Source of the DNA: an uncultured Collinsella sp. | GTDB lineage: Bacteria > Actinomycetota > Coriobacteriia > Coriobacteriales > Coriobacteriaceae | Length of the DNA stretch: 64,000 nt | NCBI GenBank assembly: GCA_938005465.1 | Contig: CALLNU010000019.1 | Span: forward strand, 99,361-163,360 | Direction of reading: 5' to 3' | In this document: one piece after another, positions 1-7,621 of the stretch | Layout: the number at the start of each line of letters is the position of its first letter | Position numbering within the stretch: position 1 is the first letter of the stretch | The notes under the pieces: model-generated | Databases searched by the model: none | Told to the model about the DNA's origin: nothing | What the model saw: the letters and a program-made list of their open reading frames with translations, nothing else | Position numbers and translations under genes: made by a program

Positions 1-161
1 ATGTCACCCTAAGCTTAGGTGCACAGCACGGGGCATCGTTCTTGAACTCACAGGCAACTGTCGCGCCTGCCTATGTCTCGCCCATACATGCCGTGCTCAG
101 TCGCAGTTTGATTGCAAAACGACACCGGTCACCGGATACCATGGACGCCGTTCACGCGCGC

Positions 162-167
162 TATAGT
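162..167 (+). promoter_or_regulatory. Putative -10 box of the LacI-family gene
   Basis: TATAGT lies 61 bases before the start codon at 228. No good -35 box is visible at the usual distance (ATGGAC at 141-146 is the nearest), so the site may depend on an activator or be a weak promoter. The ribosome binding site AGGAGA is at 219-224. Confidence 0.35.
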
Positions 168-227
168 AATCTGTATCCGCATTAGCCTTTATCGATAGCC
201 CACCGACCCAATTGCACAGGAGACGCC

Positions 228-1244
228 ATGACCCAACCAGCACGCACCGCACCCACGCTTGCCGAGGTTGCTGAAGCTGCCGGTGTTTCGCGCTCCACGG
301 CATCGCGCGCCCTCAACGACTCCCCCCGCATTAGCGAGGAAACTAAAAAGCGTGTCCGCGCAGCGGCGAAAAAGGTTAACTTCGTTCCCAACGCACGCGG
401 CCGGGCGCTCGCCGTCGGACGCACGGAAATTATCGCCGTGCTGGTTACCGAGCCTTTGAGCGAGCTGTTTAGCGATCCCACCTACAGTGAGTTTTTAAGC
501 GGCATTACCGAGGAACTTTCGGAGTCGTCTTACTTGCCCGTGATCTTGCAGGCATCTTCCTCGCATGAGCGCAACCGCGCACGCGAGCATTTTGAGCGCC
601 GCTCGTTTGACGCCGTCATCGACGTCTCGCCCTACAAGGGCAGTGAGCTGCTCGAGGTGCTGCGCGAGCTGGGCGTACCCACTGTGTTATGCGGCCAGCT
701 CGAGGGCCATCCCTATCGCGACGTGTTCTCGACGGTCTACTCCGACGACGAAGAGGGCGGACGCTTTGCGGCGCTCGCTATGAAAGATCGCGGACGCAAG
801 GACATCGTTGCCGTGCTGGGGCCGCAGGATAACCCCGCCGTCATCGACCGCCTTCGCGGCTACCGTGCAATTTTGGGCGAAAGCCTTCCGGATGAAAATG
901 TCATCTATACCGGATGGAGCAGCGGAGACGGCTACCAAGCCACGCGGCGGTTGCTCGCGCGCGAAATACATGCCGACGGCGTGCTATGCGGATCGGACCG
1001 TATCGCAACCGGCGTTATCGCCGCATTCAACGAAGCAGGAATTAGCGTACCCAAAGACATTTCGGTCGTGGGCTTCGATGACCACGAGGTCGCAGCTCGC
1101 AGCGTCCCCGCGTTGACGACCATTCGTCAGCCGCTTCGCGAGGAAGGCCGCATGGCCGCAGGCATTGCGCTCGATATGATCAATGGCGCCGTACCCACCA
1201 CCACCGTCATGCACATGCAGCTCGTTCAGAGAGACTCACTGTAG
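228..1244 (+). CDS. LacI-family transcriptional regulator
   Basis: A 338-residue DNA-binding regulator of sugar or other catabolic genes. An N-terminal LacI helix-turn-helix (about residues 11-32, with AGVSRSTASRAL) and hinge helix (NARGRALA) precede a periplasmic-binding-protein-like sensor domain. The sensor shows the family blocks EIIAVLV, YRAILGE, GVLCGSDRIATGVIAA and VVGFDDHEVAARSVPALTTIRQP. The ATG start has AGGAGA just upstream. No sugar-use gene lies beside it in the window, so its target and effector cannot be named; the neighbour that would tell may lie before base 1. The gene ends 6 bases before a strong palindrome. Confidence 0.9.
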   Translation: MTQPARTAPTLAEVAEAAGVSRSTASRALNDSPRISEETKKRVRAAAKKVNFVPNARGRALAVGRTEIIAVLVTEPLSELFSDPTYSEFLSGITEELSESSYLPVILQASSSHERNRAREHFERRSFDAVIDVSPYKGSELLEVLRELGVPTVLCGQLEGHPYRDVFSTVYSDDEEGGRFAALAMKDRGRKDIVAVLGPQDNPAVIDRLRGYRAILGESLPDENVIYTGWSSGDGYQATRRLLAREIHADGVLCGSDRIATGVIAAFNEAGISVPKDISVVGFDDHEVAARSVPALTTIRQPLREEGRMAAGIALDMINGAVPTTTVMHMQLVQRDSL

Positions 1245-1250
1245 GAAACT

Positions 1251-1294
1251 GGGCCGGGCTTTCCGCTAGGCTGCTTTAGCGGAAAGCCCGGCCC
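1251..1294. terminator. Long hairpin after the LacI-family gene
   Basis: An 18-bp perfect inverted repeat (1251-1268 with 1277-1294) with an 8-nt loop begins 6 bases after the lacI-type stop codon. It has no T-run on either side, so a Rho-independent terminator is possible but not classical. Its right arm is also the start of the REP-like doublet at 1281-1389. Confidence 0.6.
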
Positions 1295-1389
1295 ATTCCG
1301 AACGCCGATTCTGGGATGTACTTTCCGCCAGAAGCTCAACCGGAAAGTGCGACCCGTTATTTGGCTGGATTCTGGGTCGCAGTTTCCGC
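1281..1389. repeat. REP-like palindromic doublet
   Basis: Two units of about 48 bp start at 1281 and 1342 (period 61). Each begins GGAAAG, continues with a CCC-ending block, and ends with GATTCTGGG then GTACTTTCC or CGCAGTTTCC, so the two ends are roughly inverted copies of each other. The same unit occurs three times at 49633-49804. It lies between the lacI-type and aspS 3' ends and encodes nothing. Confidence 0.65.
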
Positions 1390-1486
1390 GACGTCCGGTC
1401 ACCCTATGTCCTCGCAACGCCCGCGCATAAAAAACGAGGGAAGGCACGCGTCCTTCCCTCGTTGCGGGCAATATATAGCCGCTCGC

Positions 1487-3274
1487 CTACATAAGGCGCA
1501 GGCTGACGTCCTTGAGCTGGGCGCCGCTAACGGCACTCGGGGCGCCCGACATAAGGTCGGAGCCGCTGGCCGTCTTGGGGAACGCCATGACGTCGCGGAT
1601 GGAGTCGGAACCGGTGAGCAGCATGCACACGCGGTCCAGGCCCAGAGCGAAACCGCCCATCGGGGGCGCACCAAACTTGAGGGCCTCCATGAGGAAGCCG
1701 AACTGAGACTCGGCACGCTCCTCGGTAAAGCCCAGGAGCTTGAGCATGGACATCTGCATCTCGGCGTTGTGGATACGCATACCGCCGCCGCCGGCCTCAA
1801 AGCCGTCCATGACAAAGTCGTAGGTGCAAGAACCGGCTGCCAACGGGTCGGCCTCGATCTTGGCGATGTCGGTCTCGGTCGGCAGGGTGAAGGGCTGGTG
1901 CTCGGCGGCATAGGCCTTACGGTCCTCATCCCAGTGGAACAGCGGGAAGTTGACGACCCACAGGAAGTCGTGGCCCTCGCGCTTGATCTCGAGCGCGTTG
2001 GCCATGTGGGAACGCATGCCGCCCAGGATCTCGTCAGAGAGCAGGCGCGGGCCGGCGGCGAACATCACAAGGTCGCCGGGCTCGACGTCCATGCGCTCGC
2101 GCAGAGCCGCCATCTCCTCGTCCGAGAAGAACTTGACGATGGGGCTGTTGATAGAGCCGTCCTCGCGGAAGGCGATCCAAGCCAGACCCTTGGCGCCAAA
2201 CGTGGAGGCCACGCCGGCAAGCTTATCGATCTTGGCACGCGCCCAGGCACCGGCACCCTTGGCGTTGATGGCCTTGACGACAGAGCCCTCCTCGTTTGCG
2301 GCGGTCGCAAAGACCTTGAACTTGGAGTTGGCGAAGATGTCGGTCAGGTCGACCAGGTGCATGCCATAGCGGGTATCGGGCTTGTCGGAGCCATAGGTGT
2401 CCATGGCATCCCAGTAGTTCATGCGACGCAGCGGCGTGGGCATCTCGACGCCCATGCGGCCGAAGGCATCGGACAGGACTTCTTCGAGCGCGCTCATGAC
2501 ATCGTTCTGGTCCACGAAGGACATCTCGATATCGACCTGGGTGAACTCGGGCTGACGGTCGGCACGCAGGTCCTCGTCGCGGAAGCACTTGGCAACCTGG
2601 TAGTAGCGCTCGACGCCACCGACCATAAGCAGCTGCTTCAGGAGCTGCGGGGACTGCGGCAGGGCGTAGAAGTTACCCGGCTGGATACGGCTGGGAACGA
2701 TGAAGTCGCGAGCGCCCTCGGGCGTGGACTTAAACAGGGAGGGCGTCTCGACCTCCATGAACTCACGGTTGTGCAGCGCCTCGCGAATGGCAAAGGTGAA
2801 GTCGGAGCGCAGCTTGAGGTTGGCCATCATCTCGGGACGGCGGAGGTCCAGATAGCGATAGCGCAGACGGGTGTCCTCGCTGGTCTCGATGCCGTCCTCG
2901 ATCTGGAAAGGCGGGGTGACAGACGTGTTGAGCACCTCGGCGTGGTCGGTCAGGACCTCGATCTCGCCGGTCGCGAGCTTGGTGTTGGTGGTCTCCTCGC
3001 CACGAGCGCGCACGACGCCGTGGATCTTGATGGGCCACTCGGGACGCATGGTCTCGGCGATCTTAAAGGCGTCGCCGTCAGAGTGCTCGGGGTCGAAGGT
3101 GAGCTGCGTGATGCCCTCGCGGTCGCGAAGGTCGCAGAAGATAAGGCCGCCGTGGTCGCGGCGACGGCTCACCCAACCGGTGAGGGTGACCTCTTCGCCC
3201 ACGTTCTCGAAGCGAAGCTCGCCGCAGGTACGGGTGTGCATGGAATGCTCATCGATGGGACGGGTCTGGCTCAT
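1487..3274 (-). CDS. aspS: Aspartate--tRNA ligase
   Basis: Class II aminoacyl-tRNA synthetase that charges tRNA-Asp, 595 residues, the usual length of the bacterial form. An N-terminal OB-fold (TGWVSRRRDHGGLIFCDLRD) is followed by motif 2 (CFRDEDLRADRQPEFTQVD), the bacterial GAD insertion domain and motif 3 (GFALGLDRVCMLL). AAAGGAGGAT stands upstream of the ATG at 3274. It is transcribed alone, divergent from the phosphatase gene at 3531. The sequence does not show whether the enzyme also charges tRNA-Asn. Confidence 0.97.
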   Translation of the reverse strand: MSQTRPIDEHSMHTRTCGELRFENVGEEVTLTGWVSRRRDHGGLIFCDLRDREGITQLTFDPEHSDGDAFKIAETMRPEWPIKIHGVVRARGEETTNTKLATGEIEVLTDHAEVLNTSVTPPFQIEDGIETSEDTRLRYRYLDLRRPEMMANLKLRSDFTFAIREALHNREFMEVETPSLFKSTPEGARDFIVPSRIQPGNFYALPQSPQLLKQLLMVGGVERYYQVAKCFRDEDLRADRQPEFTQVDIEMSFVDQNDVMSALEEVLSDAFGRMGVEMPTPLRRMNYWDAMDTYGSDKPDTRYGMHLVDLTDIFANSKFKVFATAANEEGSVVKAINAKGAGAWARAKIDKLAGVASTFGAKGLAWIAFREDGSINSPIVKFFSDEEMAALRERMDVEPGDLVMFAAGPRLLSDEILGGMRSHMANALEIKREGHDFLWVVNFPLFHWDEDRKAYAAEHQPFTLPTETDIAKIEADPLAAGSCTYDFVMDGFEAGGGGMRIHNAEMQMSMLKLLGFTEERAESQFGFLMEALKFGAPPMGGFALGLDRVCMLLTGSDSIRDVMAFPKTASGSDLMSGAPSAVSGAQLKDVSLRLM

Positions 3275-3530
3275 ACCAGTGATCCTCCTTTATGGATCTG
3301 TGCCGCCCCGTGTCGTTCCGGGCGGCGTCGTACAGATTTGCCCAGCCTGCGTAAACCGCGCAGCCAGACATGGCGTTCTATCTTATCGCACCCGCGTCGA
3401 TGTGCCGCGAAAAAGTAGCTCTTGTCCAAAGACTTGACGGAGACGAAACAATTGACGCGGCCTGGCCGTCGCCAAGGCGCGCCGCGTGCGACAATGTGCC
3501 CCAACACAGCTGCGCTCGGAAAGGCCCGTC

Positions 3531-4166
3531 ATGACCGCACGCCTCATCGTTATGGATATCGACTCCACGCTCATCAACCAGGAGGTCATCGACCTGTTGG
3601 GCGAGGAAGCCGGCGTAGGCGAGCAAGTTGCGCAGATCACCGAGCGCGCCATGCGCGGCGAACTGGACTTTAAGCAGGCGCTCGAGGAGCGCGTGGGGCT
3701 GCTTGCCGGCTTGGACGAGAGTGTGTTCGAGCGCACCTTTGAGCGTGTGACGTTTACCCCCGGCGCGCTGGAGCTTGTGCGCTCGGCGCACAGCAAGGGC
3801 TGGAAGGTCGGCGTGGTAAGCGGAGGCTTCCACGAGGTCGCTGACAAGATCGTGGCTGCCGCGGGTATCGACTTTTGCCTGGCCAACCGTCTGGAGGTCG
3901 TAGACGGCAAGCTCACGGGTAAGCTGGCGGCAGACATCGTGACCAAGGAATCCAAGCTCATCCAGCTGCTGGACTGGGCGGTTGAGTGCGGTGTCGATAT
4001 GGCCCATACCGTGGCAATCGGCGACGGCGCCAACGACATCCCCATGATTCAGGCCGCGGGCACGGGCATCGCGTTTTGTGCCAAGCCCAAGACGCGCGAA
4101 GCCGCCCCGTTTGCCATCGACGAACGCAACCTGATGCTCGCCATGGACATCATCCTGCGTGACTAG
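3531..4166 (+). CDS. serB: Phosphoserine phosphatase-like HAD hydrolase
   Basis: A 211-residue cytoplasmic haloacid-dehalogenase phosphatase, probably the last step of serine synthesis (phosphoserine to serine). HAD motif I is VMDIDSTLI with the nucleophilic aspartate, motif II is VVSGGF, and motif III/IV is AIGDGANDIPMIQAAG. It corresponds to the catalytic half of longer SerB proteins and lacks their N-terminal ACT-type domain. I start at the ATG at 3531 because GGAAAGG stands 7 bases before it; an in-frame start at 3486 would add 15 unsupported residues. Other HAD small-molecule phosphatases share these motifs, so the substrate is inferred. Confidence 0.85.
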   Translation: MTARLIVMDIDSTLINQEVIDLLGEEAGVGEQVAQITERAMRGELDFKQALEERVGLLAGLDESVFERTFERVTFTPGALELVRSAHSKGWKVGVVSGGFHEVADKIVAAAGIDFCLANRLEVVDGKLTGKLAADIVTKESKLIQLLDWAVECGVDMAHTVAIGDGANDIPMIQAAGTGIAFCAKPKTREAAPFAIDERNLMLAMDIILRD

Positions 4167-4204
4167 TCGATCCGTCTAACAGCAGAATCAATTCCTCTAT
4201 GTCT

Positions 4205-4240
4205 AGTTTCCGAACAATTTTATCTTAATGTTCGGAAACT
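4205..4240. promoter_or_regulatory. Candidate operator and promoter before larB
   Basis: A perfect 12-bp inverted repeat, AGTTTCCGAACA at 4205-4216 and its complement at 4229-4240, is separated by 12 AT-rich bases. A possible -35 (TTCGGA, 4231-4236) lies in the right arm, 17 bases before TAGACT at 4254-4259, so a bound protein would block the promoter. The TetR-family regulator at the end of this operon is the natural candidate to bind it. I did not find the same arms before larA. Confidence 0.5.
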
Positions 4241-4282
4241 TGCCCTTGAGTGCTAGACTTTGCACCGTCGAAGGGAACTTAT

Positions 4283-5065
4283 ATGGATAAGCGAGATCTT
4301 GAGCAATTGCTGAGCGATGTTGCCGACGGAGCAGTTGCCCCGGCAGTCGCCCTCACGCGCCTCCAGACGGCGCCAACCGCCGATCTGGGTTTTGCGCAGC
4401 TCGATCTTTCGCGCGGGGTGCGCCAGGGAGCCGGCGAGGTTGTCTACGGCGCCGGTAAAACCGCCGAGCAAATTGCCGCCATTATCGAAGCGCTGCGCGA
4501 TGCCGGTCAGGAGCGCATCCTGGTCACGCGCCTGGACAGCGAAAAAGCAGCCCGTACCTCGGAGCTTCTCGGCAACGACATCGACCTGGGATATGCCCCG
4601 AACGCCCAGCTCGCCCTGGTGGGTGGCAAGCCCTCCCCCACCGGTAACGGACGCGTTGTCGTCGCCTGCGCCGGCACGAGCGACCTGCCCGTCGCCGAAG
4701 AGGCGGCACTGACGGCCGAGTTCTACGGCAACGAGGTCGACCGCCTCTACGACGTGGGTGTCGCCGGCCTGCACCGCCTGCTCGCTCATGCCGAGGAACT
4801 TGCCCAGGCGCAGGCGGTCATCGCCATCGCCGGCATGGAAGGCGCCCTGGCGAGCGTTATCGGCGGTCTGGTGAGCTGTCCGGTCATTGCCGTTCCCACC
4901 AGCGTGGGCTACGGCGCGAGCTTTGGTGGCGTAGCCGCGCTGCTCGCCATGCTCAACTCCTGCGCCAGCGGCGTTTCGGTCGTCAATATCGACAACGGCT
5001 TTGGTGCCGCCTACCAGGCAAGTCTTATCAATCATCTGAGCGCCGGCACACCTCGCGCCCGTTAA
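4283..5065 (+). CDS. larB: Nickel-pincer cofactor synthesis protein LarB
   Basis: LarB carboxylates and hydrolyses nicotinic acid adenine dinucleotide to make the pyridinium-3,5-dicarboxylate nucleotide, the first step towards the nickel-pincer cofactor of lactate racemase. The 260-residue protein carries the AIR-carboxylase-like C-terminal domain of the family (VVACAGTSDLPVAEEAA, VAGLHRLL, AIAGMEGALASVIGG, PTSVGYGASFGGVAALL). The start at 4283 has AAGGGA upstream; an in-frame alternative at 4250 overlaps the promoter. It is followed after 10 bases by larC and shares the promoter at 4205-4259. Confidence 0.93.
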   Translation: MDKRDLEQLLSDVADGAVAPAVALTRLQTAPTADLGFAQLDLSRGVRQGAGEVVYGAGKTAEQIAAIIEALRDAGQERILVTRLDSEKAARTSELLGNDIDLGYAPNAQLALVGGKPSPTGNGRVVVACAGTSDLPVAEEAALTAEFYGNEVDRLYDVGVAGLHRLLAHAEELAQAQAVIAIAGMEGALASVIGGLVSCPVIAVPTSVGYGASFGGVAALLAMLNSCASGVSVVNIDNGFGAAYQASLINHLSAGTPRAR

Positions 5066-5075
5066 GGAGCATTTC

Positions 5076-5993
5076 ATGTCCAACCATCAGCACACGCTTA
5101 TCATCGACGGCACCTCGGGCATCAGCGGCGACATGACCGTCGCGGCCCTGCTCGACCTGGGCGCCAGCGAGGAGCACCTGCGCGAACAGCTCGCCACGCT
5201 GCCGGTCGACGGCTTTGAGATTGCCGTCACGCGTGCAAACAAGCATGGCATCGACGCCTGCGATTTCGACGTCCAGCTTGCAGAGGAGCTCGAGAACCAC
5301 GATCACGATATGGCCTGGCTCTACGGCAACGAAGCAGCTGCCGAACACACGCACGAGCTTGAGCACCACCATCATGACCATAGCGAGCACGAACACGAGC
5401 ACTGCCACGAGCATGACCATGAGGCCCATGGCCATGGCCACGAGGACCACCATCACGCCCATCACCATCACCACCGTTCTTTGGCGGACGTCACCGCCAT
5501 CATCGATGGCTCGCAGCTAAGCGATGGCGCCAAGCGTCGCGCCCTCGCCATTTTTTCCGTACTCGCCGCGGCCGAGGCCAAGGCTCACGGCAAAACGCCC
5601 GAGACCGTCATGTTCCACGAGGTGGGCGCCGTCGACTCCATCGTCGACGTCTGCTCTGTCGCCATCTGCCTCGATGACCTGGGCATCGAGGATATCGTGG
5701 TCGAGTCGCTCTCCGAGGGCCACGGCACCATCCACTGTGCCCACGGCCTCATGCCCATTCCCGTCCCCGCTGTCGTCAACCTGTGCCAGGCGGGCAATAT
5801 CGCCCTCACGCCCGCACCGGTCGCCGGCGAGCTCGTGACGCCCACGGGCGCCGCCATCGTCACCGCGCTGCGTACGTCCGACCAACTGCCCTCACGCTAC
5901 CGCATCGAAGCCGTCGGCTACGGCGCCGGTAAGCGCCCCTACGAGGGCTGCTCCGGAACGCTCCGTTGTCTGCTCGTTCGCGTGGATGCATAG
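5076..5993 (+). CDS. larC: Nickel insertion protein LarC, first domain only (LarC1)
   Basis: LarC inserts nickel into the pincer nucleotide in a CTP-dependent reaction. These 305 residues match the N-terminal LarC1 portion: IDGTSGISGDMTVAALLDLG at the start, FHEVGAVDSIVDV in the middle, GELVTPTGAAIVTAL and GYGAGKRPYEGCSGTLRCLL at the end. A histidine-rich metal-binding stretch occupies about residues 70-130 (HTHELEHHHHDHSEHEHEH and HHHAHHHHH). In well-studied LarC a second domain, which binds CTP, follows and can be joined by a programmed frameshift. Here the stop is followed at once by the TetR gene at 5996, and no LarC2-like sequence is visible in any frame. The missing half must lie elsewhere or be absent. 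Confidence 0.88.
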   Translation: MSNHQHTLIIDGTSGISGDMTVAALLDLGASEEHLREQLATLPVDGFEIAVTRANKHGIDACDFDVQLAEELENHDHDMAWLYGNEAAAEHTHELEHHHHDHSEHEHEHCHEHDHEAHGHGHEDHHHAHHHHHRSLADVTAIIDGSQLSDGAKRRALAIFSVLAAAEAKAHGKTPETVMFHEVGAVDSIVDVCSVAICLDDLGIEDIVVESLSEGHGTIHCAHGLMPIPVPAVVNLCQAGNIALTPAPVAGELVTPTGAAIVTALRTSDQLPSRYRIEAVGYGAGKRPYEGCSGTLRCLLVRVDA

Positions 5994-5995
5994 CC

Positions 5996-6535
5996 ATGGA
6001 TGCCCGCAAAGAAAAAAGCCGCGCTGCCATCGTCGCGGCATTCTCTGAGCTCCTGCGCGAGGAAGACTACAGCAAGATCACCGTCGGCGACATCATCGCT
6101 CGCGCCCATGTGGGTCGGGCCACGTTCTACGGCCTCTTCAAGAGCAAAGATGACCTACTCGCCGCGCTCGTGAGCGACATCTGCACCCACGCCCTCGACG
6201 ACGATGGCACACCGCTCGACGACCCACTCGTGCAGGTCGAGCATATTCTCAACAACCTCTGGGAGCGCCGCCAAGGCGTTCGAGCCCTCGTAGCCGGCGC
6301 CGGCTCCCGCGTCTTCGCCGACTGTCTCCGCAAGACCATCATGTCACGAGCAGCCGAAACCGTGCCCGCCGACCCCACAGGCCCCGCCGGCACCATGGAC
6401 CGCAGCTTCTTACTACACCACATAGCCTCAAGCTTCGTAGCAACCGTCCAATGGTGGGCCTGGCACAACTTCCAAGCCCCAAAAGAGAACGTAGCCAAAG
6501 ACTACCTATCAGCCATAAAACCCCTCTTCAGCTAA
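5996..6535 (+). CDS. TetR/AcrR-family regulator of the lar genes
   Basis: A 179-residue regulator with an N-terminal TetR helix-turn-helix (KITVGDIIARAHVGRATFYGLF, about residues 25-46) and a helical C-terminal ligand domain ending in a block like the TetR_C domain of YfiR-type proteins (ASSFVATVQWWAW). It starts 2 bases after the larC1 stop, so it is probably the third gene of the larBC operon and may sense a metabolite of lactate or the cofactor. The likely operator is the 12-bp inverted repeat at 4205-4240. An upstream in-frame start at 5966 lies inside larC1 and is less likely. Confidence 0.85.
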   Translation: MDARKEKSRAAIVAAFSELLREEDYSKITVGDIIARAHVGRATFYGLFKSKDDLLAALVSDICTHALDDDGTPLDDPLVQVEHILNNLWERRQGVRALVAGAGSRVFADCLRKTIMSRAAETVPADPTGPAGTMDRSFLLHHIASSFVATVQWWAWHNFQAPKENVAKDYLSAIKPLFS

Positions 6536-6691
6536 GTAAGAAGCTCATCTCAAAGCACCGCCCCACCCCAAGGCGCCACGCATCCCAAAGTGTCACTCGC
6601 ACTTCGATGCCCCCAACAGCAACAAGCCCCTCCCATCCAAATTCAGATATATATGTTGGGTTGCTTGTTCGAACACAGCCAAAAATGCCCA

Positions 6692-6816
6692 GGGCTCGGT
6701 AAGGGTTAACTTTCCAACGCACTCCGCAGGACGCAAAAAGGCTCGCCGCACGAAGTGCGCAGCGAGCCTTTTTGCATGTCCGAGGACGCGTTGGAAAGTT
6801 AACCCTTACCGAGCCC
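6692..6816. repeat. Three-level nested palindrome, copy 1
   Basis: Outer arms of 29 bp are perfectly complementary (6692-6720 with 6788-6816). Inside lies a 14-bp perfect stem (6733-6746 with 6762-6775) made of GCAAAAAGGCTCGC and its complement, and inside that a small hairpin CGCAC-GAA-GTGCG (6747-6759). The spacers between outer arm and middle stem are ACTCCGCAGGAC and ATGTCCGAGGAC. Copy 2 at 9618-9744 has the same spacers and core with different outer arms. It lies 24 bases after the aquaporin stop codon, between convergent gene ends, and can fold as a bidirectional terminator with T-runs on both strands. Confidence 0.85.
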
Positions 6817-6840
6817 GGACCTTATAGAGCCGTCCTTAGC

Positions 6841-7572
6841 CTAGAACATGCCCAAGAAACCGTGCACAAACAGTGCGGCCAGAGCGGCACCGATAAACGG
6901 TGCGATGCCAGGAACAAGCAGGCCATACTTCCAGTTGTTGTCAGCCTTGTTCTTGATCGGCAGCACCTGATAGGCCATGCGAGGACCAAGGTCACGAGCC
7001 TGGTTCATGGCGAAGCCGGTGATGCCGCCCATGCCCATGCCAACGGCCCAAACGATCAGACCGACGCAGATGGCAAGCATCAGAACGTTCTCGCCGGCGC
7101 GGCTAGCGGCAGCAAGGATGGCGCTGATGAACACAAAGGTGCAGATAGCCTCGCAGAAGAAGTTACGGGCATAGTTCGTGCCCTCGGTGGTGGGGTTGGT
7201 CGAGAAGATATTGCGCTGGGCAATGGGGTCGACGACGCCCTCGGAAGCCTTGAACTCATCGGCATACATCAACCAAGCGATTACGGCGCCCACAAAGCCA
7301 CCGAGCATATCGGTAAGCATGAAGGGGATGCAGCTGCTCCACGGCACCAGGCCTACGATGCACTGGGCAAGCACCATGGCCGGGTTCATGCACACGGCGC
7401 CGCCAAAGACAAACAGGCAGACCGAGATGCCAAAGGACCAGGTGGTGATGGCAAACATATGGCCGGAACCCTGATACTTGGTGCCCTTGAGCACGGTATC
7501 GCAGTGCACGCCCACGCCAAAGATGATCATGAGGGCCGTTGCGCCGAATTCGCAGAGGAGTTTGGTAAGCAT
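6841..7572 (-). CDS. larD: Aquaglyceroporin-family channel, probable lactic acid channel
   Basis: A 243-residue membrane protein of the MIP (aquaporin/GlpF) family with six membrane segments. It lies directly downstream of larA, as the lactic-acid channel LarD does in lactobacilli, so lactate passage is the probable role. The first half-helix motif is canonical (MNPAMV, residues 62-67). The second reads MNQARDLGPR at 189-198, where the family normally has NPAR, so residue 191 is Gln instead of Pro. Codon CAG is clear in the sequence. AAGAAAGATAAGG precedes the ATG. It ends just before nested palindrome copy 1. Confidence 0.85.
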   Translation of the reverse strand: MLTKLLCEFGATALMIIFGVGVHCDTVLKGTKYQGSGHMFAITTWSFGISVCLFVFGGAVCMNPAMVLAQCIVGLVPWSSCIPFMLTDMLGGFVGAVIAWLMYADEFKASEGVVDPIAQRNIFSTNPTTEGTNYARNFFCEAICTFVFISAILAAASRAGENVLMLAICVGLIVWAVGMGMGGITGFAMNQARDLGPRMAYQVLPIKNKADNNWKYGLLVPGIAPFIGAALAALFVHGFLGMF

Positions 7573-7621
7573 AAAACCTTATCTTTCTTGTCGGTTATAA
7601 ACGATTCGTTTAGGCCGCGCA

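Noticed and set aside
1316..3418. A 700-codon open frame on the plus strand
   Set aside because: It lies antisense to aspS, whose motifs are unmistakable. Long antisense frames are common in GC-rich genes, and the translation is a low-complexity Gly/Leu/His mix.
5960..6010. Programmed frameshift joining LarC1 to LarC2
   Set aside because: The TetR gene begins 2 bases after the LarC1 stop and occupies the sequence that follows; no LarC2-like residues appear in any frame.
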